A stretch of DNA of 64,000 nucleotides from Helicobacter_J cappadocius (GTDB taxonomy: Bacteria > Campylobacterota > Campylobacteria > Campylobacterales > Helicobacteraceae). The number at the start of each line of letters is the position of its first letter. The first letter of the stretch is position 1. The notes under the pieces were generated by a model. The model saw only the letters and a program-made list of their open reading frames with translations, was not told where the DNA came from and made no database searches. The position numbers were made by a program, and so were the translations under genes. Shown in pieces: positions 53,156 through 62,222 of the stretch. The DNA lies in assembly GCF_030686155.1 (NCBI RefSeq), contig NZ_JAUPEV010000004.1, positions 1 to 64,000 of the forward strand. Direction: 5' to 3'.

Positions 53156-53785
53156 TTAATCTTTATTTTTTTGCTTGTCTTCATAATTAAAAACAGGTAA
53201 TCCCATTTTATAATAAATTGCCAAAAGTCTCAAAATCACTCCACAAACTAGAGCAATAAAAGTTGCAATATAGCTCTCAATACCAAGATACTCGATAAGC
53301 ACATAATACAAACTCGCCACCAGCATTGCTACTCCAGCATAAAGTTCTTTTTGGAACACCAAAGGAATGCGATTGCAAAAAATATCTCTCAAAACTCCAC
53401 CAAAAACCCCTGTAATCACAGCACTGATAACAATAAGCACAAACCCATAGCCCATATTCCTAGCTATTTCAGCACCAATAATACTAAAAAGAACTAGCCC
53501 CAAAGCATCCAAAAACAAAAATAATGCCTCAAGTCTGCCCATAATTGAGGGAATTCTAGTAGTTAAAATAGCCCCAAAGCAAATAATGATGATATAATAA
53601 GGATTTTCAACCCAAGTAAGTGGATAATGTCCAAAAAGAACATCTCGAATAGATCCTCCACCAATCGCACTCACAATGGCTATAAATATAACACCAAAAA
53701 GATCCATCTTATGACGTCCTGCCGCTAATGCTCCACTCATACCCTCTGCGGTGATTCCGATGATATAAAGTATTGTTAATAACAT
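53156..53785 (-). CDS. TRIC-type cation channel / UPF0126 membrane protein
   Basis: 209-residue protein with seven hydrophobic helices in two repeated halves, each containing a GGSIRDVLFG or GGVLRDIFC motif typical of bacterial TRIC (YadS/UPF0126). Homologues form K+-selective trimers; glycine or other substrates have been suggested. The ATG at 53785 overlaps the stop of an upstream small ORF as TGATG; a GTG one codon earlier is also possible. Confidence 0.85.
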   Translation of the reverse strand: MLLTILYIIGITAEGMSGALAAGRHKMDLFGVIFIAIVSAIGGGSIRDVLFGHYPLTWVENPYYIIIICFGAILTTRIPSIMGRLEALFLFLDALGLVLFSIIGAEIARNMGYGFVLIVISAVITGVFGGVLRDIFCNRIPLVFQKELYAGVAMLVASLYYVLIEYLGIESYIATFIALVCGVILRLLAIYYKMGLPVFNYEDKQKNKD

Positions 53786-53940
53786 CACAATCCTAATTTT
53801 CTAAATTTCTTCCAAAAAATTCTATGTAATATATCTAATTTTTTTTGGAAGTCAAAATCAACATACACTAAAATATTCATACGCATACCAAAAATATATG
53901 CCACAGTTAGAAGCAAAATCACAAAAGCTGCTTTTAACAC
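53785..53940 (-). CDS. Small single-pass membrane protein coupled to the TRIC channel gene
   Basis: 51-residue ORF starting at GTG 53940 (LKAAFVILLLTVAYIFGMRM). One transmembrane helix (about 2-20) is followed by a basic cytoplasmic tail (LHRIFWKKFRKLGL). The stop codon overlaps the TRIC start as TGATG, evidence for translational coupling. The ribosome binding site is weak (AAAGA). Codon use and continuity support a real gene; no family is recognised. Confidence 0.55.
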   Translation of the reverse strand: MLKAAFVILLLTVAYIFGMRMNILVYVDFDFQKKLDILHRIFWKKFRKLGL

Positions 53941-54048
53941 AAAAATCTATATCTTTATATTTGAGAAAAACATTTATGAGGATTGATTTTGAAGCTAGAT
54001 ATGCACAGATTAAACGGTTCAAAATAATACATAATCTAGAATTCTAAA

Positions 54049-54147
54049 TTAGATTTTTGATATTTTATACACGTCATAAATAATAATAGCTCCTGTTACA
54101 ACTAGAGCTAAAACTGAAAACACCATTGCTAAAGTTGCTAGAGTTAT
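54049..54147 (-). CDS. Possible 25-32-residue hydrophobic peptide
   Basis: Minus-strand ORF ending at 54049: hydrophobic LATLAMVFSVLALVVTGAII then YDVYKISKI. A strong AGGAG (54159-54155) sits seven bases before an ATA codon at 54147, not a usual start; the first ATG is at 54126 (25 residues) and has no site. Either the start codon is non-standard or this is a decayed gene. It lies in the 282-base gap between the TRIC-coupled ORF and an outer-membrane protein gene. Confidence 0.35.
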   Translation of the reverse strand: MTLATLAMVFSVLALVVTGAIIIYDVYKISKI

Positions 54148-54222
54148 TTTAAATCTCCTAATTCCTTAAATTTTTTTATCAAAAAAATAAATAAAATAAT
54201 AACCACCACCTAGATTACTAAT

Positions 54223-54930
54223 CTATATAAATAAATCAATTGGAAATCCAAAAACAAGCATTACTGAAAATGGAAAAAATGTTTCTTTGATAGAAGATGT
54301 TGTAGATAAGTATGTTGAAGGGGGATCAGGTCTATAAATTGATCCTGAAGAGGGATGATCTTGATATTTTATATTTAAGTCCCCCATTGCTTGTGTATAA
54401 CCTATGTTTGTTTCAAAACTGATATAAAAATTTCTCTTTGAGTATCTTATGCCTAGCATCAAGTTAGATAAAAATAAATAATCATTTTTTGGAGTGATTT
54501 TAAAATCTGTCCGCCTATAGGAGGCATATGCATAGTGATCGAATATAAAGTCGCTATATTTAAAATTATTTTTTGCAAAACCTAATCCAAATCCAACATA
54601 AAATCCCAAATTATTGCCATAAGACATATCATCTCCTACCAAATAGGCAAACTCAAAAAGATTTCTATTTTTCAAGGGATTTTGATAATCATCAACCCAA
54701 CTATTCGTATAGTTGTAACGAACAAAAAAACCTTGATTTGAATATTTATATTCATACCCAATTCTAAAACTATAATCGTAATTAATTTTAGATTTTAAAT
54801 CTAATTTTGTAGTGGTATCTTCCAATTTAGTATTAGGAAATGTTGTACCACTAGCTATTTCTAAAAGAATATTACCCCCTTGTGCATATGTAGAGATCGT
54901 TAGAATGCACACTAGTAAAAAATTTCTCAA
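54223..54930 (-). CDS. Orphan outer-membrane beta-barrel protein
   Basis: 235-residue exported protein with a signal peptide (residues 1-16, cut after TYA/AQG) and a Tyr/Phe-rich alternating strand pattern typical of an eight- to ten-strand barrel (YSFRIGYEYKYSNQGFFVRY; LGFYVGFGLGFAKNNF). C-terminus VMLVFGFPIDLFI. The family is not recognised; OMPs of this sort are variable accessory genes in Helicobacter. No operon partner. Confidence 0.7.
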   Translation of the reverse strand: MRNFLLVCILTISTYAQGGNILLEIASGTTFPNTKLEDTTTKLDLKSKINYDYSFRIGYEYKYSNQGFFVRYNYTNSWVDDYQNPLKNRNLFEFAYLVGDDMSYGNNLGFYVGFGLGFAKNNFKYSDFIFDHYAYASYRRTDFKITPKNDYLFLSNLMLGIRYSKRNFYISFETNIGYTQAMGDLNIKYQDHPSSGSIYRPDPPSTYLSTTSSIKETFFPFSVMLVFGFPIDLFI

Positions 54931-55048
54931 AATAAACCTATTAATTTAAATTTTTATTATTTTATCTAATAATCCTTATCTAATAAAATTTTAAACATCT
55001 CCAATTGTAAAATATAACCCTTGAGCTATTCTAATAACCTTATCTTGT

Positions 55049-55069
55049 AAGCAAATTATAAGTTTGCTT
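55049..55069 (+). repeat. Inverted repeat upstream of the phosphate transporter
   Basis: AAGCAAA (55049-55055) and TTTGCTT (55063-55069) are complementary around TTATAAG, which could be a -10 element; another GCAAAG follows at 55072. It lies about 50 bases before the transporter's GTG start. Possible operator, low certainty. Confidence 0.35.
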
Positions 55070-55115
55070 TAGCAAAGTTTTTGGTATCATACCCAAAATC
55101 AGCCGGAGACTAAAA

Positions 55116-56696
55116 GTGGAGTTCAAAGACTTAGATCAATTCCAAAAAACCAACAAAAAATTCCAAAAAGAAAGCCTAAAAATAGGTTTTATTATGGTAT
55201 TTGCGATACTTATTTCTGTTATAGCGGTTATTTTTGGAAACACTTCAAATGCCTTATTGCTAGTTTTTGCTACCATAGTAGGCGGATATATGGCAATGAG
55301 TATTGGTGCGAATGATGTAGCAAACAATGTAGGACCAGCTGTGGGTTCTAAAGCTATTACCTTAGCTGGTGCAATAGCAATTGCCGCCATTTGTGAAGCA
55401 AGTGGAGCTATTATAGCTGGTGGAGATGTTGTAGATACTATCAAATCAGGCATTATTGATCCCATCAGCATTGCCGATCCGAAAATCTTCGTAGGTGTAA
55501 TGATAGCTGCACTAGTTTCTGGTGCAATATGGGTTCATCTAGCCACTATTTTAGGTGCTCCTGTCTCTACGACTCACTCCATCGTTGGTGGAATTCTGGG
55601 AGCTGGAATCGCTGCTGGAGGTCTAGGAGTTGCACATTGGGGAGTTTTGGGTGGCATTGTGGCGAGTTGGATCATCTCTCCTTTGATGGGAGGAATTTTT
55701 GCGGTGATATTTTTGATGATTATCAAAAAAACCATCACTTACAAACAAGACAAAAAACTTGCGGCCAAAAAAGTGGTCCCAATTTTAATATTCCTAATGA
55801 CTTGGACATTTGGACTCTATCTAATCTTAAAAGGACTTAAAAAAATCATTCCTATTGAGTTCTCATCTGCATTGATTTTAAGCTTTTTAATAGCATTGTG
55901 TGTGTATTTTGTAGCCAAACCATTTGTTTACAAAAAAGCTGATTCCCTTCAAAATACAAAAGAGGAAATTAATGCACTTTTTAGCATCCCTCTTATCTTT
56001 GCTGCAGCACTTTTGAGCTTTGCACACGGAGCAAATGATGTGGCAAATGCTATTGGACCTCTCGCAGCTATCAATCAAGCTCTTGGAAGTCTTCAAAGCA
56101 TAGGTAAAAGTGCGAGTGTGCCTTTGTGGATCATGATTGTTGGAGGACTTGGAATCTCTTTAGGACTTGCCTTATATGGTCCCAAACTAATCAAAACAGT
56201 AGGGAGCGAAATCACAGAACTAGATAAAATAAGGGCATTTTGTATTGCCCTCTCAGCAGCTCTAACAGTGCTAGTTGCATCTGGACTTGGTCTTCCTGTG
56301 AGCTCTACTCATATTGCTATTGGAGCAGTATTTGGAGTTGGTTTTTTAAGAGAATATCTCAAAAAAAGATACCACGAAATGCAAGAAAAGATCATCAAAG
56401 CCCACAAAGGAAAAGATTCAAAAGTTATCGCAGAGTTTTTGGAAAAATTCAACAAAGCAAGTGTAAAAAGAAAAGGTGCAATGCTTGAGAGTTTGAAAAA
56501 AATAAGCAAAAAATCCTCTCTACCAATTCTAAACAAAAAAGAAAAAAAATCACTCAAAAAAGCCTATAAAAATGAACTAGTCAAACGCAGTGCGATTAAT
56601 AAAATCATCGCTTCTTGGATTATAACCGTTCCTGCCTCAGCAGTATTAGGAGCTATCGCTTATTTTGTGGTAAAAGCCATAAACATCAATCTTTAG
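55116..56696 (+). CDS. pit: Inorganic phosphate transporter (Pit family)
   Basis: 526-residue permease with GTG start and about eleven transmembrane helices in two PHO-4 halves. Signature SIGANDVANNVGPAVGSKAI in the first and HGANDVANAIGPLAAI in the second. An additional Lys-rich cytoplasmic insert (residues about 410-490) is typical of the Campylobacterota form. Imports phosphate coupled to ions. The CorC-like gene follows at 71 bases. Confidence 0.93.
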   Translation: MEFKDLDQFQKTNKKFQKESLKIGFIMVFAILISVIAVIFGNTSNALLLVFATIVGGYMAMSIGANDVANNVGPAVGSKAITLAGAIAIAAICEASGAIIAGGDVVDTIKSGIIDPISIADPKIFVGVMIAALVSGAIWVHLATILGAPVSTTHSIVGGILGAGIAAGGLGVAHWGVLGGIVASWIISPLMGGIFAVIFLMIIKKTITYKQDKKLAAKKVVPILIFLMTWTFGLYLILKGLKKIIPIEFSSALILSFLIALCVYFVAKPFVYKKADSLQNTKEEINALFSIPLIFAAALLSFAHGANDVANAIGPLAAINQALGSLQSIGKSASVPLWIMIVGGLGISLGLALYGPKLIKTVGSEITELDKIRAFCIALSAALTVLVASGLGLPVSSTHIAIGAVFGVGFLREYLKKRYHEMQEKIIKAHKGKDSKVIAEFLEKFNKASVKRKGAMLESLKKISKKSSLPILNKKEKKSLKKAYKNELVKRSAINKIIASWIITVPASAVLGAIAYFVVKAININL

Positions 56697-56767
56697 TAAT
56701 TCAAACACATTTTTATGATAAAATATTTCAATAACATAGGAATTGTCCTAAAATCAAGGAGTATTAC

Positions 56768-58105
56768 TTGGACCCGTATCAGTCGGTTTTAATGTTTATT
56801 TTCGCGATATTTTTAGTTCTTTTAAATGCCTTTTTTGTCCTTTCTGAATTTGCTATTGTAAAGATCAGAAAATCTCGACTTGAAGAGCTTTGTAAATCCG
56901 ATAAATTAAATGCAAAATTAGCCTTGAAAATCTCCAATCAACTAGATACTTATTTAAGTGCAACACAACTTGGAATCACCCTCTCCTCTTTGGCACTTGG
57001 CTGGATAGGAGAACCTGCTGTAGCAAAATTATTGAGCATACCACTTGAAAAAATTTTTGATGCTTCTTCAGTGATTACTCATACCATTAGCTTTATTGTA
57101 GCCTTTACTTTTATAACACTTTTACATGTTGTATTGGGTGAAATCGTCCCAAAATCCATAGCTATTGCTAGATCTGAAAGTGCTGCATTATTTGTTGCAA
57201 GACCTTTATATTCATTTTGGATTGTATTTTATCCTGTGATAAGACTATTTGATATTCTAGCTGCTTTTTTTCTCAAGAGACTGGGGATACAACCAGCTAA
57301 AGAACAAGACAATATTCACTCTGAAGAAGAATTAAAAATTATTGTCGGAGAAAGTTTAAAAGGTGGCTTTATTGATTCAATCGAAGGTGAAATTATTAAA
57401 AATGCGGTTGATTTTTCCGATACCATAGCTAAAGAAATTATGACGCCTAGAAAAGATATGATTTGTTTAAATGCAGAAAAAACCTATGAGGAAAATATAC
57501 AAATTGTAATGGATAGCCGCCATACTAGATATCCATATTGCGAAGGTAGCAAAGACAATGTGATAGGAATGATACACATTAGAGATTTACTTACAAATTC
57601 AGTATTTGAAGCAGACAACAGAGAGCTTAAAAGTCTGGTTAGAGAAATAATTATCGTTCCTGAAAGTGCTTCAGTTTCGCAAATACTTATCAAAATGAAT
57701 AAAGAACAAATCCATACCGCTCTGGTTATTGACGAATATGGTGGAACCGCGGGACTTCTAACGATGGAAGATATTATTGAAGAAATTATGGGGGATATCT
57801 CCGATGAACACGATCTAAAAACAGAGGATATGCATCAAATTGATGAAAATACCTATGAATTTGATGGAATGATGGATTTAGAGAGCGTAGAAGAGATTAT
57901 GGATGTGGAGTTTGATGATGAGTGTGATCAAGTAACCATCGGTGGTTATGTCTTTGGGATGCTAGGAAGACTTCCTATTGTTGGAGATTGTGTGAGCGAT
58001 AAAAATTGTGAATTTGAAATTTCCAGCATGGATGGTGCGAGAATCAAAAGACTAAAAGTTAGAAAAATCTTTAAAGAACAAACCTTAGAACCAAAAGAAG
58101 CCTAA
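56768..58105 (+). CDS. CNNM/CorC-like hemolysin-family transporter (DUF21-CBS)
   Basis: 445-residue protein with TTG start. Four-helix DUF21 domain (residues 1-180), two CBS domains (IMTPRKDMI; VIDEYGGTAGLLTMEDIIEEIMGD) and a C-terminal CorC_HlyC transporter-associated domain. Related to magnesium/cobalt efflux proteins. H. pylori HP1490 holds the same position next to the phosphate transporter (recalled). Confidence 0.9.
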   Translation: MDPYQSVLMFIFAIFLVLLNAFFVLSEFAIVKIRKSRLEELCKSDKLNAKLALKISNQLDTYLSATQLGITLSSLALGWIGEPAVAKLLSIPLEKIFDASSVITHTISFIVAFTFITLLHVVLGEIVPKSIAIARSESAALFVARPLYSFWIVFYPVIRLFDILAAFFLKRLGIQPAKEQDNIHSEEELKIIVGESLKGGFIDSIEGEIIKNAVDFSDTIAKEIMTPRKDMICLNAEKTYEENIQIVMDSRHTRYPYCEGSKDNVIGMIHIRDLLTNSVFEADNRELKSLVREIIIVPESASVSQILIKMNKEQIHTALVIDEYGGTAGLLTMEDIIEEIMGDISDEHDLKTEDMHQIDENTYEFDGMMDLESVEEIMDVEFDDECDQVTIGGYVFGMLGRLPIVGDCVSDKNCEFEISSMDGARIKRLKVRKIFKEQTLEPKEA

Positions 58106-58179
58106 AAATCATCTTAATATATGGATAGCTAAGAGAGAAAATTATATAATCAAAAAAAATAAACATAGATGGAGTTTAA

Positions 58180-58551
58180 GTGAAAGTCTCAATTATGTGT
58201 GAATCAATGCTTCTTCAAGATGCTTTATCTTACTATCTAAAAGATATACTGACAACATTTAATGATTGTGAATTTGTTATCTCTGATACTCCACTGCAAA
58301 TATCCAAACCACTCTGTATTATTGGATCTACATCCCAATCAGATATAAAGAAACCTTTCACACAAGTGAGCTTATCCAAAGATCTGCAAAATTTCTACCA
58401 TCATAAGGTTAAATCTACTAAAATCATTGCCAATACAATTCCTGAAAATTTTTTGAATATAAAAAATCCCGAATTAAAGCTACAGATTGATTCTATATTG
58501 GAAGAATTTTCAAGTAAAATTTATCAAACACTCAAAAATAATGGACAATAA
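58180..58551 (+). CDS. Hypothetical protein upstream of rsmD
   Basis: 123-residue soluble protein with GTG start and no signal peptide. No domain recognised. The next gene, rsmD, starts inside its last 11 bases. In H. pylori a hypothetical gene (HP0811) is also next to rsmD (recalled), so this is probably a conserved Helicobacter protein of unknown function. Confidence 0.7.
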   Translation: MKVSIMCESMLLQDALSYYLKDILTTFNDCEFVISDTPLQISKPLCIIGSTSQSDIKKPFTQVSLSKDLQNFYHHKVKSTKIIANTIPENFLNIKNPELKLQIDSILEEFSSKIYQTLKNNGQ

Positions 58552-59161
58552 ATCTACGATCAAGATTATTGGGGGTAAATTTAAAGGCGTAAATCTTAAA
58601 ATGCCTACAACAAACCTCACAAGATCAAGTAAATCTATTTTGAAAGAATCACTATTTAATACTATTTCTTCAGATGTGATAGAAAGCTGCTTTATTGAGG
58701 CATTTGCTGGAACAGGTTCTATAGGATTAGAGGCCTTGAGTCGTGGAGCAAAAGAGGCTTGGTTTTTTGAAAACAATAAAAGTTCTTTCGATATTTTGAG
58801 TTCAAATATATTGCTTTTAAAAAAAAGAGATCCAAATATTCTTGCTAACGGATTTTACGGGGATACATTTGAGATTTTACATCAACATATCAATAAAAAC
58901 ACGACAAAAAAAATCATTTATTTTGATCCACCATTTAATATAAGAGAGAATTATGCCGATGTATATTCCAAATGTACTAGATTATTAGAAGAAATTCTAA
59001 ATCCAAGTATATTTTTGGTGGTTTTTGAACATATGAGTGAATATAAACCTCCTAAAAATATCAAACATTTTAGTATAATAAAACAAAAAAAATTCGGTAA
59101 AAGCTCATTAACATACTATATCGAATCCAATTTTAATAATACAAAGGAAACCAATGGCTGA
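58541..59161 (+). CDS. rsmD: 16S rRNA (guanine966-N2)-methyltransferase RsmD
   Basis: 206-residue methyltransferase. IIGGKFKGVNLKMP and TRSSKSILKESLFNTI at the N-terminus, the SAM motif EAFAGTGSIGLEALSRGA, and the catalytic FDPPF motif (IIYFDPPFNI) define RsmD. ATG 58541 gives the expected start; the frame stays open upstream. Overlaps fliL by 8 bases. Confidence 0.93.
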   Translation: MDNKSTIKIIGGKFKGVNLKMPTTNLTRSSKSILKESLFNTISSDVIESCFIEAFAGTGSIGLEALSRGAKEAWFFENNKSSFDILSSNILLLKKRDPNILANGFYGDTFEILHQHINKNTTKKIIYFDPPFNIRENYADVYSKCTRLLEEILNPSIFLVVFEHMSEYKPPKNIKHFSIIKQKKFGKSSLTYYIESNFNNTKETNG

Positions 59162-59693
59162 AGAAAAAGAAGTAACCGAAGAACAACAGGCTCCAAAACA
59201 AAATAAAACTTTGATTTTTGTTATTATTGGGGTAATTGTATTTTTGCTAATAATTGGTATTGTTGCAGGAGTATTGCTCTTAGGTGGCAATAAAAGTGAT
59301 GATGAGGCAAAAGACTCTGAAGCCACAGCAAGTGCTCAGTTGCAAAAAAAGCCTAATGGAGAAGCTAGAACTTCTAATTATCTCAATATTGGACCATTGT
59401 ATCAAATGCCAGAGCCTTTTATTGTCAATTTAGTAACTCAAAGTGGTCGTCGTTATCTTAAGACTTCAATCAGTTTGGAACTTAGCAATGAAAAACTACA
59501 AAAAGAAGTTGAGGCAAAATCCACTATCATCCAAGATAGCATTATAGAAATCCTATCTTCAAAATCTATCGAAGAAATAGCTACAACAAAAGGTAAAGAT
59601 CGCTTAAAAGATGAGATTGTTAATAGAATCAATAGTTTTTTAATTGATGGCTATATTAAAAATGTTTTTTTCACTGAGTTTGTGATTCAATGA
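59154..59693 (+). CDS. fliL: Flagellar basal-body-associated protein FliL
   Basis: 179-residue inner-membrane protein with one transmembrane helix (about 18-42, LIFVIIGVIVFLLIIGIVAG) and a periplasmic FliL domain (MPEPFIVNLVTQSGRRYLKTSISLEL). Sits at the MotAB stator. Overlaps acpS by four bases. Confidence 0.95.
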   Translation: MAEEKEVTEEQQAPKQNKTLIFVIIGVIVFLLIIGIVAGVLLLGGNKSDDEAKDSEATASAQLQKKPNGEARTSNYLNIGPLYQMPEPFIVNLVTQSGRRYLKTSISLELSNEKLQKEVEAKSTIIQDSIIEILSSKSIEEIATTKGKDRLKDEIVNRINSFLIDGYIKNVFFTEFVIQ

Positions 59694-60058
59694 TTGGAAT
59701 TGATATTGTAGCTATTTCTCGTATTGAAAAAAATCTCAAAAGATATGGGGAGGATTTTTTGAATAAATTCCTCAATCAAGAAGAAATTCTTCTGGTAAAC
59801 AATTCATCAGGGTATAAAGTTTCCACCATAGCTGGATTTTGGGCAGCAAAAGAAGCTTGTTCAAAAGCCTTGGGAGTTGGAATTTGCGAAGATTTGAGAT
59901 TTTTTGATATCAAATTATCTAAAAGTAAAAAAAATGCTCCTCTCATAATTCTAAGCGAAAAAAAAATGAAATTCTTTAATATAGATGCAATCTCCGTAAG
60001 TATTAGCCATGATGGAGGATTTGCAATTGCAGCAGTGATGGCAAAATTTAAAAATTAA
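59690..60058 (+). CDS. acpS: Holo-[acyl-carrier-protein] synthase AcpS
   Basis: 122-residue 4'-phosphopantetheinyl transferase. MIGIDIVAISRIEKNL carries the Mg-binding Asp, GFWAAKEACSKALG the second motif, and VSISHDGGFAIAAVMA the third. Activates ACP for fatty-acid synthesis. Convergent overlap of about 11 bases with azlD. Confidence 0.95.
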   Translation: MIGIDIVAISRIEKNLKRYGEDFLNKFLNQEEILLVNNSSGYKVSTIAGFWAAKEACSKALGVGICEDLRFFDIKLSKSKKNAPLIILSEKKMKFFNIDAISVSISHDGGFAIAAVMAKFKN

Positions 60059-60389
60059 AAAAACTATTCAAAATATTACTTTGAATCAAATACATATACA
60101 AAATCGTTCCTGCAATAATGCTAACTACAGATATTTTCAATACAATTTGCAATACAACTACACATAAAAGTGCAAGAATTTCATTACTTCCAAAAGGAGA
60201 AATGTTTATGTCTATATCCTTTAAACAATACACAATCAACATTCCAACAATCGCATTAGGCAAGACTTTACCAAGATAACACAAAAAATTAGGGGCATTT
60301 CGCTTAGAATTAAATATCATAAAAGGCAAAGCACGACTAAGAAATGTAACCACAACAATCACCAAAACAACCACTATCGAATCAAACAT
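60048..60389 (-). CDS. azlD: AzlD-type branched-chain amino-acid transport subunit
   Basis: 113-residue membrane protein with four predicted helices and the AzlD start FLSRALPFMIFNSKRNAP. The ATG at 60389 overlaps the azlC stop as TAATG, so an earlier start in the frame is rejected. Works with AzlC as an exporter of branched-chain amino acids. Confidence 0.88.
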   Translation of the reverse strand: MFDSIVVVLVIVVVTFLSRALPFMIFNSKRNAPNFLCYLGKVLPNAIVGMLIVYCLKDIDINISPFGSNEILALLCVVVLQIVLKISVVSIIAGTILYMYLIQSNILNSFFNF

Positions 60390-61084
60390 TAGCACTCCAA
60401 TTTTTTTCTCAATAACATTAAAATAAAAGTCATCAAAACAAGTGAAGGTAACAAAAAGCTTCCTCCCCACAACAACAAGCAAATCACACTAGTGAAAATA
60501 CCTACAATAGCAGGAGTGTGGTTTGAACTATGTTTCCATTGCTCCATAAAGATCACCATAAAGATCGCTGTCATCACAAAATCAACACCCCTAGAATCAA
60601 AACTAAACTTTGATCCAATTAGCGACCCAGCCAAACTCCCAATAATCCAATAAATATGATTGAGCAAAGCAATAAAAAACATAAAATAGGTTTCATTTGT
60701 TCCTTCTTGTGGTTTTTTGACATTAAAAAGAGCAAAAGTTTCATCAGTGAGTGAATGTATCATATAGGGAAGTTTTTTGCCCATTTTTGAAAACCTATCA
60801 AGCATACTGATACTATAAAATATCTGTCTAGCATTAACCATAGCAGATAAGACAACAACACTCCAAATTCCTATTCCACTTGCCAATAAGCCTATAGCTA
60901 CAAATTGCATTGCTCCTGCATAGATGAATACAGACATAAAAAATGCCCAAACAAAATCATATCCGCTCTTATCTAAAAGCACTCCAAACGCAAACCCCAT
61001 CAATAAATATCCCATCATAATAGGAATAGTGTGAGGAAAAGCATCCTTTAATGCTATAAAAATCTCATCTTTTCTCTGAATCAT
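60389..61084 (-). CDS. azlC: AzlC-type branched-chain amino-acid exporter
   Basis: 231-residue permease of the AzlC/YgaZ family, about five to six helices: FPHTIPIMMGYLLMGFAFGVL, MQFVAIGLLASG and the LTDETFALF loop. Its start overlaps the preceding ABC-2 permease gene by 20 bases, although the systems are functionally distinct. Confidence 0.9.
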   Translation of the reverse strand: MIQRKDEIFIALKDAFPHTIPIMMGYLLMGFAFGVLLDKSGYDFVWAFFMSVFIYAGAMQFVAIGLLASGIGIWSVVVLSAMVNARQIFYSISMLDRFSKMGKKLPYMIHSLTDETFALFNVKKPQEGTNETYFMFFIALLNHIYWIIGSLAGSLIGSKFSFDSRGVDFVMTAIFMVIFMEQWKHSSNHTPAIVGIFTSVICLLLWGGSFLLPSLVLMTFILMLLRKKLEC

Positions 61085-62222
61085 TCACATTCCCCATTTT
61101 TTGTCTTATCACCAAAACACATATCATCACACAACCAATGCAAAGCCCCAAAAGCCAGAAAAAATCATTCATCACAAGATGCAAATCTGCCCCCATTTGA
61201 TTGATGCGAATAAAGCCATTAACACCCTCAAATGCAGGAATAAAATGGATTGCCCACACAATAGGTTTTGGCAAAAGCTCTAATGGCCAAATAAATCCCA
61301 TCATAAAAATCAAAGGCAAGGAAGAAATAAGTACGATCTGAGTTGGCAAAGCTGGATGATTTATCAAAAGCCCCAAAAGTGTTCCAAAACTTGCACAACA
61401 CAAAATAAATATCGCAGAAAAACACCAAAAAGAAACAATATCTGCACCGATATTCACTCCATACAATTGAAATAAAAATCCAAAATATAACAAAAATAAA
61501 ACCACATAAATACAAAAAAAGGCAAACATTCTAGCTAAAACCAACTTTAATCCTCCTATTTCATTCCAATAACCCTTAATGCCTTTGAGATTTTGTTCAT
61601 TTTGTGTAGCTCCCAAAATCCCAGCACCAGCTATTAATGTCTGATGTAAGATAAACACAAGAATCGCCGCTAGTGCATAATTTATGTATCCTACAGTGGG
61701 ATTGTATAGCGGAATAGAGTCACGTACAATAAGATCTATATCTTCGTTTTGAGATTTTCCCTCAAACAATAAACGTCTAAGTTTTATATTAGCAGAAAAC
61801 TCTTCAACCGCTCTATGTATGCCATCTATAACGGCTCCATAGATCAAGAAATAAGAAGCATTTGCCAAATAAAAAACCTCAACAGGAATATGTCTATAAA
61901 CACTTGCTTCAAAACCATTAGGAATTTGTAAAATTCCATAAACTTTTCCCTGATTTAAAAGTTCTTGAGCTTTTTTCATTGAAGAAGTAACTTTATCAAC
62001 ATCAACCTCAGCACTAGCTTGAACTAAAAAAATCAATTTTTTAGACAAGGTTGTATTGTCATTATCTACAACAACGATTTTTTGAGATTGAACTATGTTA
62101 TTCTTATAAGGTGCGGGATACAAAAATGCATAAAGAAACGAACCCACAATAACCACAAAAATAACAGGAATATTGGTAAAAATAGCACGAAATTCTTCAA
62201 AAACAACGCGTGTAAAACTCAC
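61065..62222 (-). CDS. ABC-2 family export permease (YhhJ/YbhR-like), second copy
   Basis: 385-residue permease: N-terminal helix (IPVIFVVIVGSFLYAFLY), a periplasmic domain of about 150 residues, then five C-terminal helices with IFMMGFIWPLELLPKPI. No ATPase is fused or adjacent, so energy coupling is unclear. It overlaps the next permease gene by four bases. In H. pylori HP1486-HP1488 encode the same trio (recalled). Confidence 0.85.
   Translation of the reverse strand: MSFTRVVFEEFRAIFTNIPVIFVVIVGSFLYAFLYPAPYKNNIVQSQKIVVVDNDNTTLSKKLIFLVQASAEVDVDKVTSSMKKAQELLNQGKVYGILQIPNGFEASVYRHIPVEVFYLANASYFLIYGAVIDGIHRAVEEFSANIKLRRLLFEGKSQNEDIDLIVRDSIPLYNPTVGYINYALAAILVFILHQTLIAGAGILGATQNEQNLKGIKGYWNEIGGLKLVLARMFAFFCIYVVLFLLYFGFLFQLYGVNIGADIVSFWCFSAIFILCCASFGTLLGLLINHPALPTQIVLISSLPLIFMMGFIWPLELLPKPIVWAIHFIPAFEGVNGFIRINQMGADLHLVMNDFFWLLGLCIGCVMICVLVIRQKMGNVNDSEKR

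Noticed and set aside
53809..53851. Perfect 11-bp inverted repeat CTTCCAAAAAA / TTTTTTGGAAG with a 21-base loop
   Set aside because: It lies inside the coding region of the 51-residue ORF (Lys/Phe codons), so chance from A/T-rich codons is the simpler explanation.
53898..54047. Plus-strand 49-codon ORF starting MPQLEAKSQK
   Set aside because: No ribosome binding site, it lies antisense to the better-supported minus-strand ORF, and there is no recognisable composition or neighbour context.
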